Assembly (NCBI RefSeq): GCF_001519075.1
Contig: NZ_KQ954246.1
Coordinates: 682,001-746,000, forward strand
Source: Novosphingobium fuchskuhlense
GTDB taxonomy: Bacteria > Pseudomonadota > Alphaproteobacteria > Sphingomonadales > Sphingomonadaceae
Length of the DNA stretch: 64,000 nt
Direction of reading: 5' to 3'
Shown here piece by piece: positions 34,635 through 42,664 of this stretch. How positions within the stretch are numbered: position 1 is the first letter of the stretch; each line of letters begins with the position of its first letter. The translations under genes and the position numbers were made by a program. Under the pieces are notes generated by a model. The model was not told where the DNA came from. It did not search any database and saw nothing but the letters and a program-made list of their open reading frames with translations.

Positions 34635-35804
34635 TCAGGGGGCTTCGTAGGCGGCAATCTCGCGCTGGCAGATCTCGTGGAAGCGGCGGATGCCGCCTTC
34701 GAGCGTGCCAAGTGTAAGCTCCGTGATTGCGCCTGAGGTCAGGCCCTGCTGGCCAAGTTCGGCGGCGCGGAAGTCTTCGGCGCCGAAGACCTGCCCGTCC
34801 AGCAAGTCCCAGCTGCGGCGCCAGTGGTCCTCCGCCTTTTCGGTCTGCGGAGCCTCGGCGATCAGCATGAAATCCTCGACGAGGGTGAGATCGTGCGCCT
34901 GCGGCATGATCGTCATCAGGTTCACGTAGTCCGGGCTGATGACGATGACAGTGGCAGGGAAGAGCTGGTAGGCGAACGTGGCGACGCGGCGCAGGGCCGG
35001 CCAATCGGCAAGGTCGACGCCCTCGAGTTCGGTCGCGCGGCCGACGAGCGAGCGCATGTGCGGGCCGACCTCGTCGCCCGCCGTCACCCCGTCCTTGAAA
35101 TAGGGGCCGATGGTGCGGGCGTGGAGGCGCTGGACGTGGTAGCTTTCAAGGAAGGCATCCATGATCAGCTTCCAGTTGGAGGCGACCCGGTGCGTGCGGC
35201 GGGCATAGAGATGGTGCGCGCCAAGGTCTGCCGCCGCGAAATCGGCGCTGATTTCGGCGGCCTGCGCGAAATCGGCCTGCATGAAATCGGCCTGCTGGGG
35301 CGCGAACCAGATCAGGCCGCCGGCTTCGAGACTGGGGAGCTCGATCAGACCGTGGGACGACTGATCGAAGGCAGGGAAGGTATCGGGCCGGGGCAGGGCG
35401 AGGAGCTTGCCATCGGTGCTGTAGGTCCAGGCGTGATAGGGGCAGACGAGGCGCTTGGTGCACTGGACTTCGCCGCCTTCGACGAGCCGCGTGCCGCGAT
35501 GGCGGCAGACGTTCAGGAAGACATGCGCCTTGCCGGCGGCGTCGCGGGTGAGGAGCAGGGGCCTGCCGGTGGCATCGTGGGGCACGGCCATGCCGGGATC
35601 GGGCAGCAGCGCGGAAGGGGCGACGACTTGCGGGGCGCGGTCAAACAGCGCGGCCTTCTCGCGCGCCCAGTGGGCGGGATCGGTATAGACGCTGGCGGGC
35701 ACGTGGGTGATCGCGGCAGCCTTGCGGCCGACGCCTGCCGCGACCAGGCGGGCCAGTTCCAGCTGGCCAACGGTGGGCCGCATCGCTCGTTCAGTGGTGG
35801 CCAT
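34635..35804 (-). CDS. Rieske [2Fe-2S] aromatic ring-hydroxylating oxygenase, alpha-subunit type
   Basis: The Rieske cluster ligands are in CRHRGTRLVEGG and CPYHAWTYSTDG, 20-odd residues apart. The C-terminal catalytic domain has the mononuclear-iron motif NWKLIMDAFLESYHVQRLH, with the bridging Asp and two His. No ferredoxin, reductase or beta-subunit gene is adjacent, so electrons must come from partners elsewhere. The substrate could be aromatic, a quaternary amine or a steroid. The ATG at 35804 follows GGGGGAGAG at 7-base spacing; an ATG eight codons upstream has its purine stretch too close. Confidence 0.88.
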   Translation of the reverse strand: MATTERAMRPTVGQLELARLVAAGVGRKAAAITHVPASVYTDPAHWAREKAALFDRAPQVVAPSALLPDPGMAVPHDATGRPLLLTRDAAGKAHVFLNVCRHRGTRLVEGGEVQCTKRLVCPYHAWTYSTDGKLLALPRPDTFPAFDQSSHGLIELPSLEAGGLIWFAPQQADFMQADFAQAAEISADFAAADLGAHHLYARRTHRVASNWKLIMDAFLESYHVQRLHARTIGPYFKDGVTAGDEVGPHMRSLVGRATELEGVDLADWPALRRVATFAYQLFPATVIVISPDYVNLMTIMPQAHDLTLVEDFMLIAEAPQTEKAEDHWRRSWDLLDGQVFGAEDFRAAELGQQGLTSGAITELTLGTLEGGIRRFHEICQREIAAYEAP

Positions 35805-35905
35805 TTCGCGGCTCTCCCCCGGTTTCATCACTCTCCGGCGCTAGGCATAGCGCAATTTGCCGCTTAGCATGCAGGGTAAATTGACAGCGGGGACAAGGGT
35901 TTCGC

Positions 35906-37621
35906 ATGGCTTCGACCGGGGTATCCACAGCGACGGAAGCGGAAAAGCCGCCGCGCCCCAAGGGGTTTCGCCTGCTGATGGTGGCGCTGCGCACGCGCAA
36001 GTCTGCGACCATGCTGGGCTTCGGCTTTTCCTCCGGCCTGCCCTATGCGCTGCTCTTGGGCACGCTCAACGCGTGGCTTGGCGAGGTGAAGATCGACCTT
36101 GCCACCATCGGCGTGCTTTCGTGGATCGGGCTTTCCTATTCGTTCAAGTTCCTGTGGTCGCCGCTGGTGGACCGCATGGCGCTGCCGGGGCTGGAGGCGC
36201 TGGGGCGGCGCAAGAGCTGGATCCTGCTGTGCCAGATCGTGCTGGTGCTGGGCTTTGCGGGGTTGGCGGCGACCGATCCCGCGCAGGCCATCGGGACGTT
36301 CGCGCTGTTCGCGTTTCTCGCCGCGCTGGCGTCTGCGACGCAGGACGTGGCGGTCGATGCCTGGCGGATCGACGTGGCTGACGTGGATACGCCGGTCGAG
36401 CTGCTCTCTTCGATCTACCAGTTCGGATACCGGATTGCCTCGATTGTCGGGGGCGCGCTGGCGCTGGTCATGGCGGGGCGGATGTCGTGGCCGCTCGTTT
36501 ATCTGCTGATGGCGGGGCTGATCGGCCTAATCTGCGTGGTGACCCTGCGCGCGCCCGATACGCCAAGGCCGGAGCAGGGCACGCTCCACGCCGCGCTGGC
36601 GCAGCCGGGCGAGCTGACCCCCAATGCGCGGGGGATCGCGCTGCTGATCGTGGGCACGAGCTGGGCCTGGGCCATCGGCACCATCGTGCGCTTCATGGTG
36701 GTGATGCTGAGCCCGCTGGGGCCGGGGGAGAAGCACCCCTCGGTCGGTGATTTCACGCGCGAGTTCGGGCCGCTGATCGTGGCGGCGACGGTGGCCGTGC
36801 CGCTCATGGTGGCGGCGGTGACCAATGCCATGCGCAGGCAGGGCCGCGCCGTGCTGACCGCGCCCGACACGCGGCGTTCGGCGGCGCGGACGGCGGCGAA
36901 CCACCTTTACGTGGCACTGATCGCACCGCTGGCGGAATTGGTCGCGCGGCTGGGCTGGGGGGTGCTGGTGGTGATCGGCATGATCCTCACCTACACGCTG
37001 TGCTACAACGTGTGGTCGAGCTTCGCCTTCCCGTTCTACCTCGATTTCCTGCACTATTCGAAGGACGAGGTGGCGTTTGCCTCCAAGGTCTTCGGCATTT
37101 TCATGACCATCGCGGGGATCAGCCTGGGCGGCTATCTGTTCCTGCGGCTGGGGCGGATGCCGACGATCCTGATCGGGGCGGTGCTGCCGATGCTGGGCAA
37201 CTTCGTCTATGCCGATCTGGCCGAGGGCGCGGTGCATATCGATGCGGTGGGCAAGGCCATCGGCCTCCACACGCTCTTCGCGCTGTTCGGCTTCGATCCG
37301 CGCATGATCCGGCTGCTGCTGGCGATCAGCTTCGAGAATATCTCGACCGGTATCGCGGGGGCGGCCTTCGTGGCCTATCTCTCCGGAATCGTTTCGAAGC
37401 AGTACACGGCGGTGCAATATGCGCTGATGTCTTCGCTGACGTTCCTGATCGGCTCGCTGGGGCGCGGGATCGCGGGGGAGGCGTTTGACCTCTACGGCTA
37501 TGCCACGGTGTTTCGCTGGACGGCGGCGGCGGGGCTGGTGGCGGTGCTGTTCGTGTGCGCGGAATGGGTGCGGGTGGCGCGGGACACGGCAGTGCGACCC
37601 CCTGATGAAGCAGCAGCTTAG
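35906..37621 (+). CDS. AmpG-type muropeptide/MFS transporter
   Basis: A 571-residue membrane protein of about 13-14 helices. FGFSSGLPYALLLGTLNAWL and IGLSYSFKFLWSPLVDR are AmpG signatures, and SATQDVAVDAWRID is a further conserved motif. AmpG imports anhydro-muropeptides from the periplasm for peptidoglycan recycling and, in some bacteria, beta-lactamase induction; AmpG-like paralogues with other substrates exist in sphingomonads, so the role is probable rather than certain. Its stop overlaps the stop of the convergent folC by 4 bases. Confidence 0.85.
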   Translation: MASTGVSTATEAEKPPRPKGFRLLMVALRTRKSATMLGFGFSSGLPYALLLGTLNAWLGEVKIDLATIGVLSWIGLSYSFKFLWSPLVDRMALPGLEALGRRKSWILLCQIVLVLGFAGLAATDPAQAIGTFALFAFLAALASATQDVAVDAWRIDVADVDTPVELLSSIYQFGYRIASIVGGALALVMAGRMSWPLVYLLMAGLIGLICVVTLRAPDTPRPEQGTLHAALAQPGELTPNARGIALLIVGTSWAWAIGTIVRFMVVMLSPLGPGEKHPSVGDFTREFGPLIVAATVAVPLMVAAVTNAMRRQGRAVLTAPDTRRSAARTAANHLYVALIAPLAELVARLGWGVLVVIGMILTYTLCYNVWSSFAFPFYLDFLHYSKDEVAFASKVFGIFMTIAGISLGGYLFLRLGRMPTILIGAVLPMLGNFVYADLAEGAVHIDAVGKAIGLHTLFALFGFDPRMIRLLLAISFENISTGIAGAAFVAYLSGIVSKQYTAVQYALMSSLTFLIGSLGRGIAGEAFDLYGYATVFRWTAAAGLVAVLFVCAEWVRVARDTAVRPPDEAAA

Positions 37622-38925
37622 TCCGGCGCTTCGTCGTTCCGCTTGAGCACATCGCCTGCGAGGTAGAGCGAGCCTGCAATCAGCACATCGCCCTCCGCCG
37701 GCAGTGCGGCGAGGGCTTCGGCAACATTGGCGAAGCTGCGCACCGGAAGCGCGGTGAAGGGCGCGAAGTCTGCGGGGCTGTGGGCTTCGTGGCCGGGGGC
37801 GGGGACGATGGAGACCGAGGCGAGCTTGCCTTCGAGCGGGCGCAGGATGGCGCTGGGGTCCTTGCTTGTCAGCATGCCCATGACGAGGTGAAGCGGCGCG
37901 GAGTCTGCAAAGTGGCGGGCGATGGCCTGCCCGGCGTCGGGGTTGTGGCCGCCGTCGAGCCAGACGGTGCGCTGGCCTGCGAGCGCGGTGAGCGGCCCCG
38001 CACCGAGGCGCTGCAGGCGGGCGGGCCAGCGGGCGGCCTTGATCCCTTCGGCCATGGCTTCGGGGCTGACCGGAACGATGTTCTGGTGGCGCAGCATGGC
38101 GACGGAGAGAGCGGCGTTGTCGGCTTGGTGCGAGCCTGCCAGCGTCGGCAGGGGAAGGCTGAGGGTGCCCCTCGCGTCGCGGTATGCGATGGTCTCGCCG
38201 GTTTCAGCCCACCAGTCGCGGCCGCGCAGGGCGACGGGCGCGCCGATGTGGCTGGCCGTGGCAAGGACGCTGGCGAGGGGGCTTTCGGCGTAGCTCTGGA
38301 CGACGAGCGGCGCGCCGGGCTTGGCGATGCTGGCCTTCTCGAAGGCGATGCGGGCTAGCGGATCGGCGGGCGTGCCTGCTTCGGGCACCAGCAGGAAGGC
38401 CTCGTGATCGATGCCCAGCGTGGCGATGCCGCAGACGGCGGGGTTTTCGAGGACGTTGGTGGCATCGAGGCGGCCGCCGAGGCCGGTTTCGATGACGCAG
38501 GCGTCCGCCGGGGTTTCCGCAAACGCGAGGAAAGTGGCGACGGTGGTCACTTCGAAGAAGCTGGGGCCGAGGTCTGCGGAGGCATCGAGCACGCGTTCGA
38601 GGAGATCGGCGAGGCTTCCGTCGCTGATGAGCTTGCCGGCGACGCGGATGCGTTCGTTGTAGCGGACGAGGTGCGGCTTGGTGGCGGTGTGGACCACGAG
38701 GCCCTGCGCTTCGAGGATCGCGCGCAGGTACGCGCAGGTCGAGCCTTTGCCGTTGGTGCCGGCGACGTGGAACACCGGCGGCAGGCGGCGCTGCGGATTG
38801 CCGAGGCGGGCGCAGATGTCGCGCACGGTATCGAGGCCGAGGCGGCCTTGCGGGAGGGAGAGCGCGCCGAGACGGTCCAGCTGCGCCTGCACGCGCGGGT
38901 TTTCGGAAATGGCGAAGTCGCGCAA
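37618..38925 (-). CDS. folC: Bifunctional dihydrofolate synthase/folylpolyglutamate synthase FolC
   Basis: A 435-residue Mur-ligase-fold enzyme: P-loop VAGTNGKGSTCAYL, then TKPHLVRYNERIRV, the ATP/Mg region VIETGLGGRLDATN and a C-terminal WLDGGHNPDAG. It adds glutamate to dihydropteroate and then to folates. The start is TTG (38925), which is unusual, but it fits family length and an excellent GGAGGGG lies 8 bases upstream. That binding site comes from the dispersed repeat that fills the accD-folC gap. It is the last gene of the trpF-trpB-trpA-accD-folC unit. Confidence 0.94.
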   Translation of the reverse strand: MRDFAISENPRVQAQLDRLGALSLPQGRLGLDTVRDICARLGNPQRRLPPVFHVAGTNGKGSTCAYLRAILEAQGLVVHTATKPHLVRYNERIRVAGKLISDGSLADLLERVLDASADLGPSFFEVTTVATFLAFAETPADACVIETGLGGRLDATNVLENPAVCGIATLGIDHEAFLLVPEAGTPADPLARIAFEKASIAKPGAPLVVQSYAESPLASVLATASHIGAPVALRGRDWWAETGETIAYRDARGTLSLPLPTLAGSHQADNAALSVAMLRHQNIVPVSPEAMAEGIKAARWPARLQRLGAGPLTALAGQRTVWLDGGHNPDAGQAIARHFADSAPLHLVMGMLTSKDPSAILRPLEGKLASVSIVPAPGHEAHSPADFAPFTALPVRSFANVAEALAALPAEGDVLIAGSLYLAGDVLKRNDEAPD

Positions 38926-38931
38926 GGTTTA

Positions 38932-38993
38932 CCCCTCCGTCAGCCCTTCGGGCTGCCACCTCCCCATTTGCACTTTGTGAAAATGGGGAGGAT
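38932..38993. repeat. Dispersed intergenic hairpin repeat, copy C, inside the accD-folC gap
   Basis: CCTCCCCATTT (38959-38969) and its perfect complement AAATGGGGAGG (38981-38991) give an 11-bp stem; CAGCCC/GGGCTG beside it forms a 6-bp stem with a small loop. On the mRNA strand the element ends in GGAGGGG, used as the folC ribosome binding site. It occupies nearly all of the 73-base intergenic space. Confidence 0.75.
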
Positions 38994-38998
38994 CTGGC

Positions 38999-39847
38999 TT
39001 ACGCGGCCTGCGCGGCCATCAGGTAGCCGATGGTCTTCGCCAGCGTGGCCTTCAGCTCGTGGCGTTTCACGACCATATCGATCATGCCGTGTGCGTGGAG
39101 GTATTCGGCGCGCTGGAAGCCTTCGGGGAGCTTTTCGCGGATCGTGTCCTGGATCACGCGCTGGCCGGCAAAGCCGATGAGCGCGCCGGGTTCGGCGATC
39201 TGGATGTCGCCCAGCATGGCATAGCTGGCCGTCACGCCGCCGGTGGTCGGATCGGTGAGGACGACAATGTAGGGCAGGCCCGCCGCGCGCATGCGGTTGA
39301 TGGCGACAGTGGTGCGCGGCATCTGCATGAGGCTGATGATGCCTTCCTGCATGCGCGCGCCGCCCGCCGCCGTCACGGCGATGAAGGGGCACTTGTTGGC
39401 AATCGCGGCTTCGGTGGCGGCGATGAAGGCATCGCCCACGGCCATGCCCATCGAGCCGCCCATGAAGCCGAAATCCTGCACACCGACGACGGCCTTGTGG
39501 CGCTCGATCTTGCCGACGGCTGCGGTGAGCGCATCGGGCTGCGGGTTGGCGGCGCGGGCGGCCTTGAGCCGGTCCGTATAGCGCTTGGTGTCGCGGAACT
39601 TGAGCGGGTCTTCACGCACCTTGGGAGCGGGCAGCACCTCGAACCCGGCATCGAGCAGCTGCGACAGCCGCTCTGTCGCGCCGATGCGGCCGTGGTGATC
39701 GCAGCGCGGGCAGACCGAGAGGTTTTCCTCGTACTCCTTGGTGAACAGCATTTCGCTGCACGAAGGGCACTTGATCCAGAGGTTGTCCGGCGTGTCGCGC
39801 TTGGGCGAGAAGGGCAGCGAATTGCGGACGCGGGTCAGCCAGCTCAT
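38999..39847 (-). CDS. accD: Acetyl-CoA carboxylase carboxyltransferase subunit beta
   Basis: A 282-residue subunit of the ACC carboxyltransferase, which makes malonyl-CoA for fatty acid synthesis together with AccA. The N-terminal zinc ribbon has four Cys (IKCPSCSEMLF and LSVCPRCDHHGR); the crotonase-like core shows GFMGGSMGMAVGD, TAAGGARMQEG and DPTTGGVTASYAMLGD. The ATG at 39847 overlaps the trpA stop by 4 bases (ATGA). The frame is open upstream inside trpA, but the zinc ribbon starts here. The trpA-accD-folC order is a familiar alphaproteobacterial arrangement. Confidence 0.96.
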   Translation of the reverse strand: MSWLTRVRNSLPFSPKRDTPDNLWIKCPSCSEMLFTKEYEENLSVCPRCDHHGRIGATERLSQLLDAGFEVLPAPKVREDPLKFRDTKRYTDRLKAARAANPQPDALTAAVGKIERHKAVVGVQDFGFMGGSMGMAVGDAFIAATEAAIANKCPFIAVTAAGGARMQEGIISLMQMPRTTVAINRMRAAGLPYIVVLTDPTTGGVTASYAMLGDIQIAEPGALIGFAGQRVIQDTIREKLPEGFQRAEYLHAHGMIDMVVKRHELKATLAKTIGYLMAAQAA

Positions 39848-40644
39848 GCTTCGACCTTTCTTGCATTGTGGACCGCATGGGCGAGCGCGGCAACGAGTTC
39901 GCGCACCGGGCCGGCGGCCTTGTCGCCATGTTCGGCGATGATGTCGATAAGCGCCGAGCCGACGACGACGCCGTCCGCCACCTGGGCGATGGGGCCGGCC
40001 TGTTCGGGCGTGCGCACGCCGAAGCCGACGGCGACGGGGATCGTCGCGGTCTGCTTGATGCGGGTGACGGCTTCCTCGATCGAGGCGAGCGCGGCGGATT
40101 GCTTGCCGGTGATGCCCGCGACCGAGACATAGTAGAGGAAGCCCGAAGAGCCATCGAGCACAGCGGGCAGCCGCGCGTGATCGGTGGTGGGGGTGGCGAG
40201 GCGGATCGGGCTGATCCCGGCGGCGCGCAGGGCGGGGCCGAGCTCGCCGTCTTCCTCGGGCGGGATATCGACGCAGATCACGCCGTCCACACCGGCTTTG
40301 GCGGCTTCGGCGGCGAACCATTCGGGCCCGCGCGTGATCATCGGGTTGGCATAGCCCATGAGGACCAGCGGCACATCCGGATGGCGCGCGCGGAAATCGG
40401 TGGCCATCTGCAGGATATCAGCGGTCTTGGTCCCGGCGGCGAGGCTGCGCAGATTGGCGCGCTGGATCGCCGGGCCATCGGCCATCGGATCGGTGAAGGG
40501 CATGCCCAGCTCGATCACATCGGCGCCGCCCTCGACGAGCGCGTCGAGGATGGCGGGCGTGGCGGCGGGCGTCGGATCACCCGCGGTGACGAAGCAGACG
40601 AGCGCGGGGTGGCCCTTGGCGAAGGCGGAGGCGAGGCGGGTCAC
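39844..40644 (-). CDS. trpA: Tryptophan synthase alpha subunit
   Basis: A 266-residue TIM barrel that cleaves indole-3-glycerol phosphate. The catalytic Glu is in GADVIELGMPFTDPMADGP and the Asp in GVDGVICVDIPPEE; GFGVRTPEQA and VVGSALI bind phosphate. The start is GTG overlapping the trpB stop (GTGA), consistent with stoichiometric translation of the alpha2beta2 complex. Confidence 0.97.
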   Translation of the reverse strand: MTRLASAFAKGHPALVCFVTAGDPTPAATPAILDALVEGGADVIELGMPFTDPMADGPAIQRANLRSLAAGTKTADILQMATDFRARHPDVPLVLMGYANPMITRGPEWFAAEAAKAGVDGVICVDIPPEEDGELGPALRAAGISPIRLATPTTDHARLPAVLDGSSGFLYYVSVAGITGKQSAALASIEEAVTRIKQTATIPVAVGFGVRTPEQAGPIAQVADGVVVGSALIDIIAEHGDKAAGPVRELVAALAHAVHNARKVEA

Positions 40645-41855
40645 AGCTTCACCCCCAGATGCTCCGCGACAGAGAAGATGTCCTTGTCGCCGCGGCCGCA
40701 GAGGTTGGCGAGGATGATCGCGTCCTTGTCCATCGTCGGCGCAATCTTCTTGACCGCGGCGATGGCGTGGGCGGGTTCCAGCGCGGGGATGATGCCTTCG
40801 GTGCGGCAGAGCAGCTGGAAGCCATCGAGCGCTTCGGTGTCGGTCACCGAGGTATACTGCACGCGGCCGGTTTCCTTGAGCCAGGCGTGTTCGGGGCCGA
40901 TGCCGGGATAATCGAGGCCCGCCGAGATCGAGTGGCCTTCGAGGATCTGGCCGTCCTCGTCCTGCAGGAGGTAGGTCTTGTTGCCGTGGAGCACGCCCGG
41001 GCGGCCGCCCGCGAGGCTGGCGGCGTGGAGCTGATCAAGCCCGTGGCCCGCAGCTTCGACGCCCATCATCTTGACGCTGGGATCATCGAGGAAGGGGTGG
41101 AACAGGCCGATGGCATTGCTGCCGCCGCCGATCGCCGCGACGAGCAGATCGGGGAGGCGGCCCACGCGGGCAAGCATCTGGGCGCGGGCTTCCTTGCCGA
41201 TCACGCTCTGGAAATCGCGGACAAGCTCCGGATAGGGGTGCGGGCCGGCGGCGGTGCCGATGATGTAGAAGGTGTTGTGGACATTGGCGACCCAGTCGCG
41301 CAGCGCCTCGTTCATCGCGTCCTTGAGCGTGGCGGCGCCAGCGGTGACGGGGACGACTTCGGCGCCCAGCAGCTTCATGCGGAACACGTTGGGCTGCTGG
41401 CGGGCAACGTCGGTCGCGCCCATGAAGATCGTGCAGGGCAGGCCAAAGCGCGCGCAGACGGTGGCGGTGGCGACGCCGTGCTGGCCTGCGCCCGTCTCCG
41501 CGATGATCCGCGTCTTGCCCATGCGGATGGCGAGGAGGATCTGGCCGATGCAATTGTTGATCTTGTGCGCGCCGGTGTGATTGAGCTCGTCGCGCTTGAA
41601 CCAGACTTGCGCGCCGCCCAGTTCTTCCGTCAGGCGCGGGGCGAAATAGAGCGGGCTGGGGCGGCCGACATAGTGCTCGAGCAGATCATCGAACTCGGCG
41701 TGGAAGGCGGGATCGGCCTTGGCCTTGCGATATTCCGCTTCGAGATCGAGGATCAGCGGCATCAGCGTTTCGGCGACATAGCGGCCGCCGAATTGGCCGA
41801 AATGGCCCTGTGCGTCGGGCTGGTTGCGGAAGCTGTTGGGGATGGGCGCGTTCAT
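40641..41855 (-). CDS. trpB: Tryptophan synthase beta subunit
   Basis: A 404-residue PLP enzyme that joins indole and serine. GRPSPLYFAPRL, the PLP lysine in HTGAHKINNCIGQ, AETGAGQHGVATATV and the phosphate-binding GGGSNAIG are all present. The N-terminal NSFRNQPDAQGHFGQFGGRYV is typical of TrpB1. It lies 58 bases downstream of trpF and overlaps trpA. Confidence 0.97.
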   Translation of the reverse strand: MNAPIPNSFRNQPDAQGHFGQFGGRYVAETLMPLILDLEAEYRKAKADPAFHAEFDDLLEHYVGRPSPLYFAPRLTEELGGAQVWFKRDELNHTGAHKINNCIGQILLAIRMGKTRIIAETGAGQHGVATATVCARFGLPCTIFMGATDVARQQPNVFRMKLLGAEVVPVTAGAATLKDAMNEALRDWVANVHNTFYIIGTAAGPHPYPELVRDFQSVIGKEARAQMLARVGRLPDLLVAAIGGGSNAIGLFHPFLDDPSVKMMGVEAAGHGLDQLHAASLAGGRPGVLHGNKTYLLQDEDGQILEGHSISAGLDYPGIGPEHAWLKETGRVQYTSVTDTEALDGFQLLCRTEGIIPALEPAHAIAAVKKIAPTMDKDAIILANLCGRGDKDIFSVAEHLGVKL

Positions 41856-41913
41856 GCGGCCTCGCTTGGCAGAGGGGCGCGCGCTTGTCCAGATTTGTGC
41901 GGCTTTAGGGCAA

Positions 41914-42558
41914 TCAGATGGCGCGGGCTTCGCGGCAGAACTGCTTGATCAGGGCCTCGTCCTTCACCCCGGGCGCGCTTTCGACGCCGGAAGAGACGTC
42001 GACCAGCGGGGCCTTGGTCACGCGGACGGCTTCGGCGACGTTGGCGGGGGAGAGGCCGCCAGCGAGGCCCCAGGGGAGCGGGGCCTTGTAGCCGGCGAGC
42101 AAGGTCCAGTCGAACACGAGGCCGAGGCCGCCGGGCATCGCCGCACCCTTGGGGGGCTTGGCATCGAACAGGACGAGATCGGCGGCACCGGCGAAGGTTT
42201 CGGCGCGGGTGATGTCGTCACGGGCGGAGACGGCGGTGGCCTTCCAGACGGGCTTGCCGAAAGCGGCGCGGATCGCGGCGACGCGCGCCGGGTCTTCCTT
42301 GCCGTGAAGCTGGATCACATCGAGCGAGGCTGCGGCGACCACTTCGGCGACAAGGCTTTCGGCGGCATCGACGAAGAGGCCGACGAGCTTGATCCGGCCC
42401 GCGGCGCGCGCGGCGAGTGCGGCGGCATCGGCGAGTGCGAGGTGCCGCGGGCTGGGCGGGAAGATGACGAGGCCAGCGTAATCGGCGCGCGCGGCGATGG
42501 CGGCCTCGAGGGCTGCGGGGGAGGTGAGGCCGCAGATCTTGATTTCGGGGGCAGGCAT
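41914..42558 (-). CDS. trpF: Phosphoribosylanthranilate isomerase
   Basis: A 214-residue TIM barrel for the third step of tryptophan synthesis. EIKICGLTSPAALEAA at the N-terminus carries the catalytic Cys, LVIFPPSPRHL and VIQLHGKEDP follow, the general acid Asp is in DLVLFDAKPP, and LAGGLSPANV with VDVSSGVESAPGVKD bind phosphate. It is the first gene of the trp-accD-folC operon. No ribosome binding site precedes the ATG; the promoter position instead predicts a leaderless mRNA. Confidence 0.96.
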   Translation of the reverse strand: MPAPEIKICGLTSPAALEAAIAARADYAGLVIFPPSPRHLALADAAALAARAAGRIKLVGLFVDAAESLVAEVVAAASLDVIQLHGKEDPARVAAIRAAFGKPVWKATAVSARDDITRAETFAGAADLVLFDAKPPKGAAMPGGLGLVFDWTLLAGYKAPLPWGLAGGLSPANVAEAVRVTKAPLVDVSSGVESAPGVKDEALIKQFCREARAI

Positions 42559-42564
42559 GGCGTG

Positions 42565-42593
42565 CGGATAGGGGGTCGGGGTTTGCGGGTCAA
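42565..42593 (-). promoter_or_regulatory. Promoter of the trpF-trpB-trpA-accD-folC operon, leaderless configuration
   Basis: On the minus strand TTGACC (42588-42593), an exact 17-base spacer and TATCCG (42565-42570) are followed by six bases and then the trpF ATG (42556-42558). Transcription would therefore start at or next to the A of the ATG. Confidence 0.6.
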
Positions 42594-42614
42594 ATCCTGT
42601 CGCCTGACCGCTGT

Positions 42615-42657
42615 CCCACCCCTCCCCCTCCAGCTTGCGGGAGGGGGAAGGGGTGGG
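42615..42657. terminator. Long purine/pyrimidine hairpin between the SIMPL gene and the trp operon
   Basis: CCCACCCCTCCCCCTC (42615-42630) pairs with GAGGGGGAAGGGGTGGG (42641-42657) except for one extra A. It starts 8 bases after the SIMPL-gene stop and ends upstream of the trp promoter. On the minus strand no T-run follows, so it is a terminator-like or mRNA-protecting hairpin. Confidence 0.5.
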
Positions 42658-42664
42658 CTTTCCC

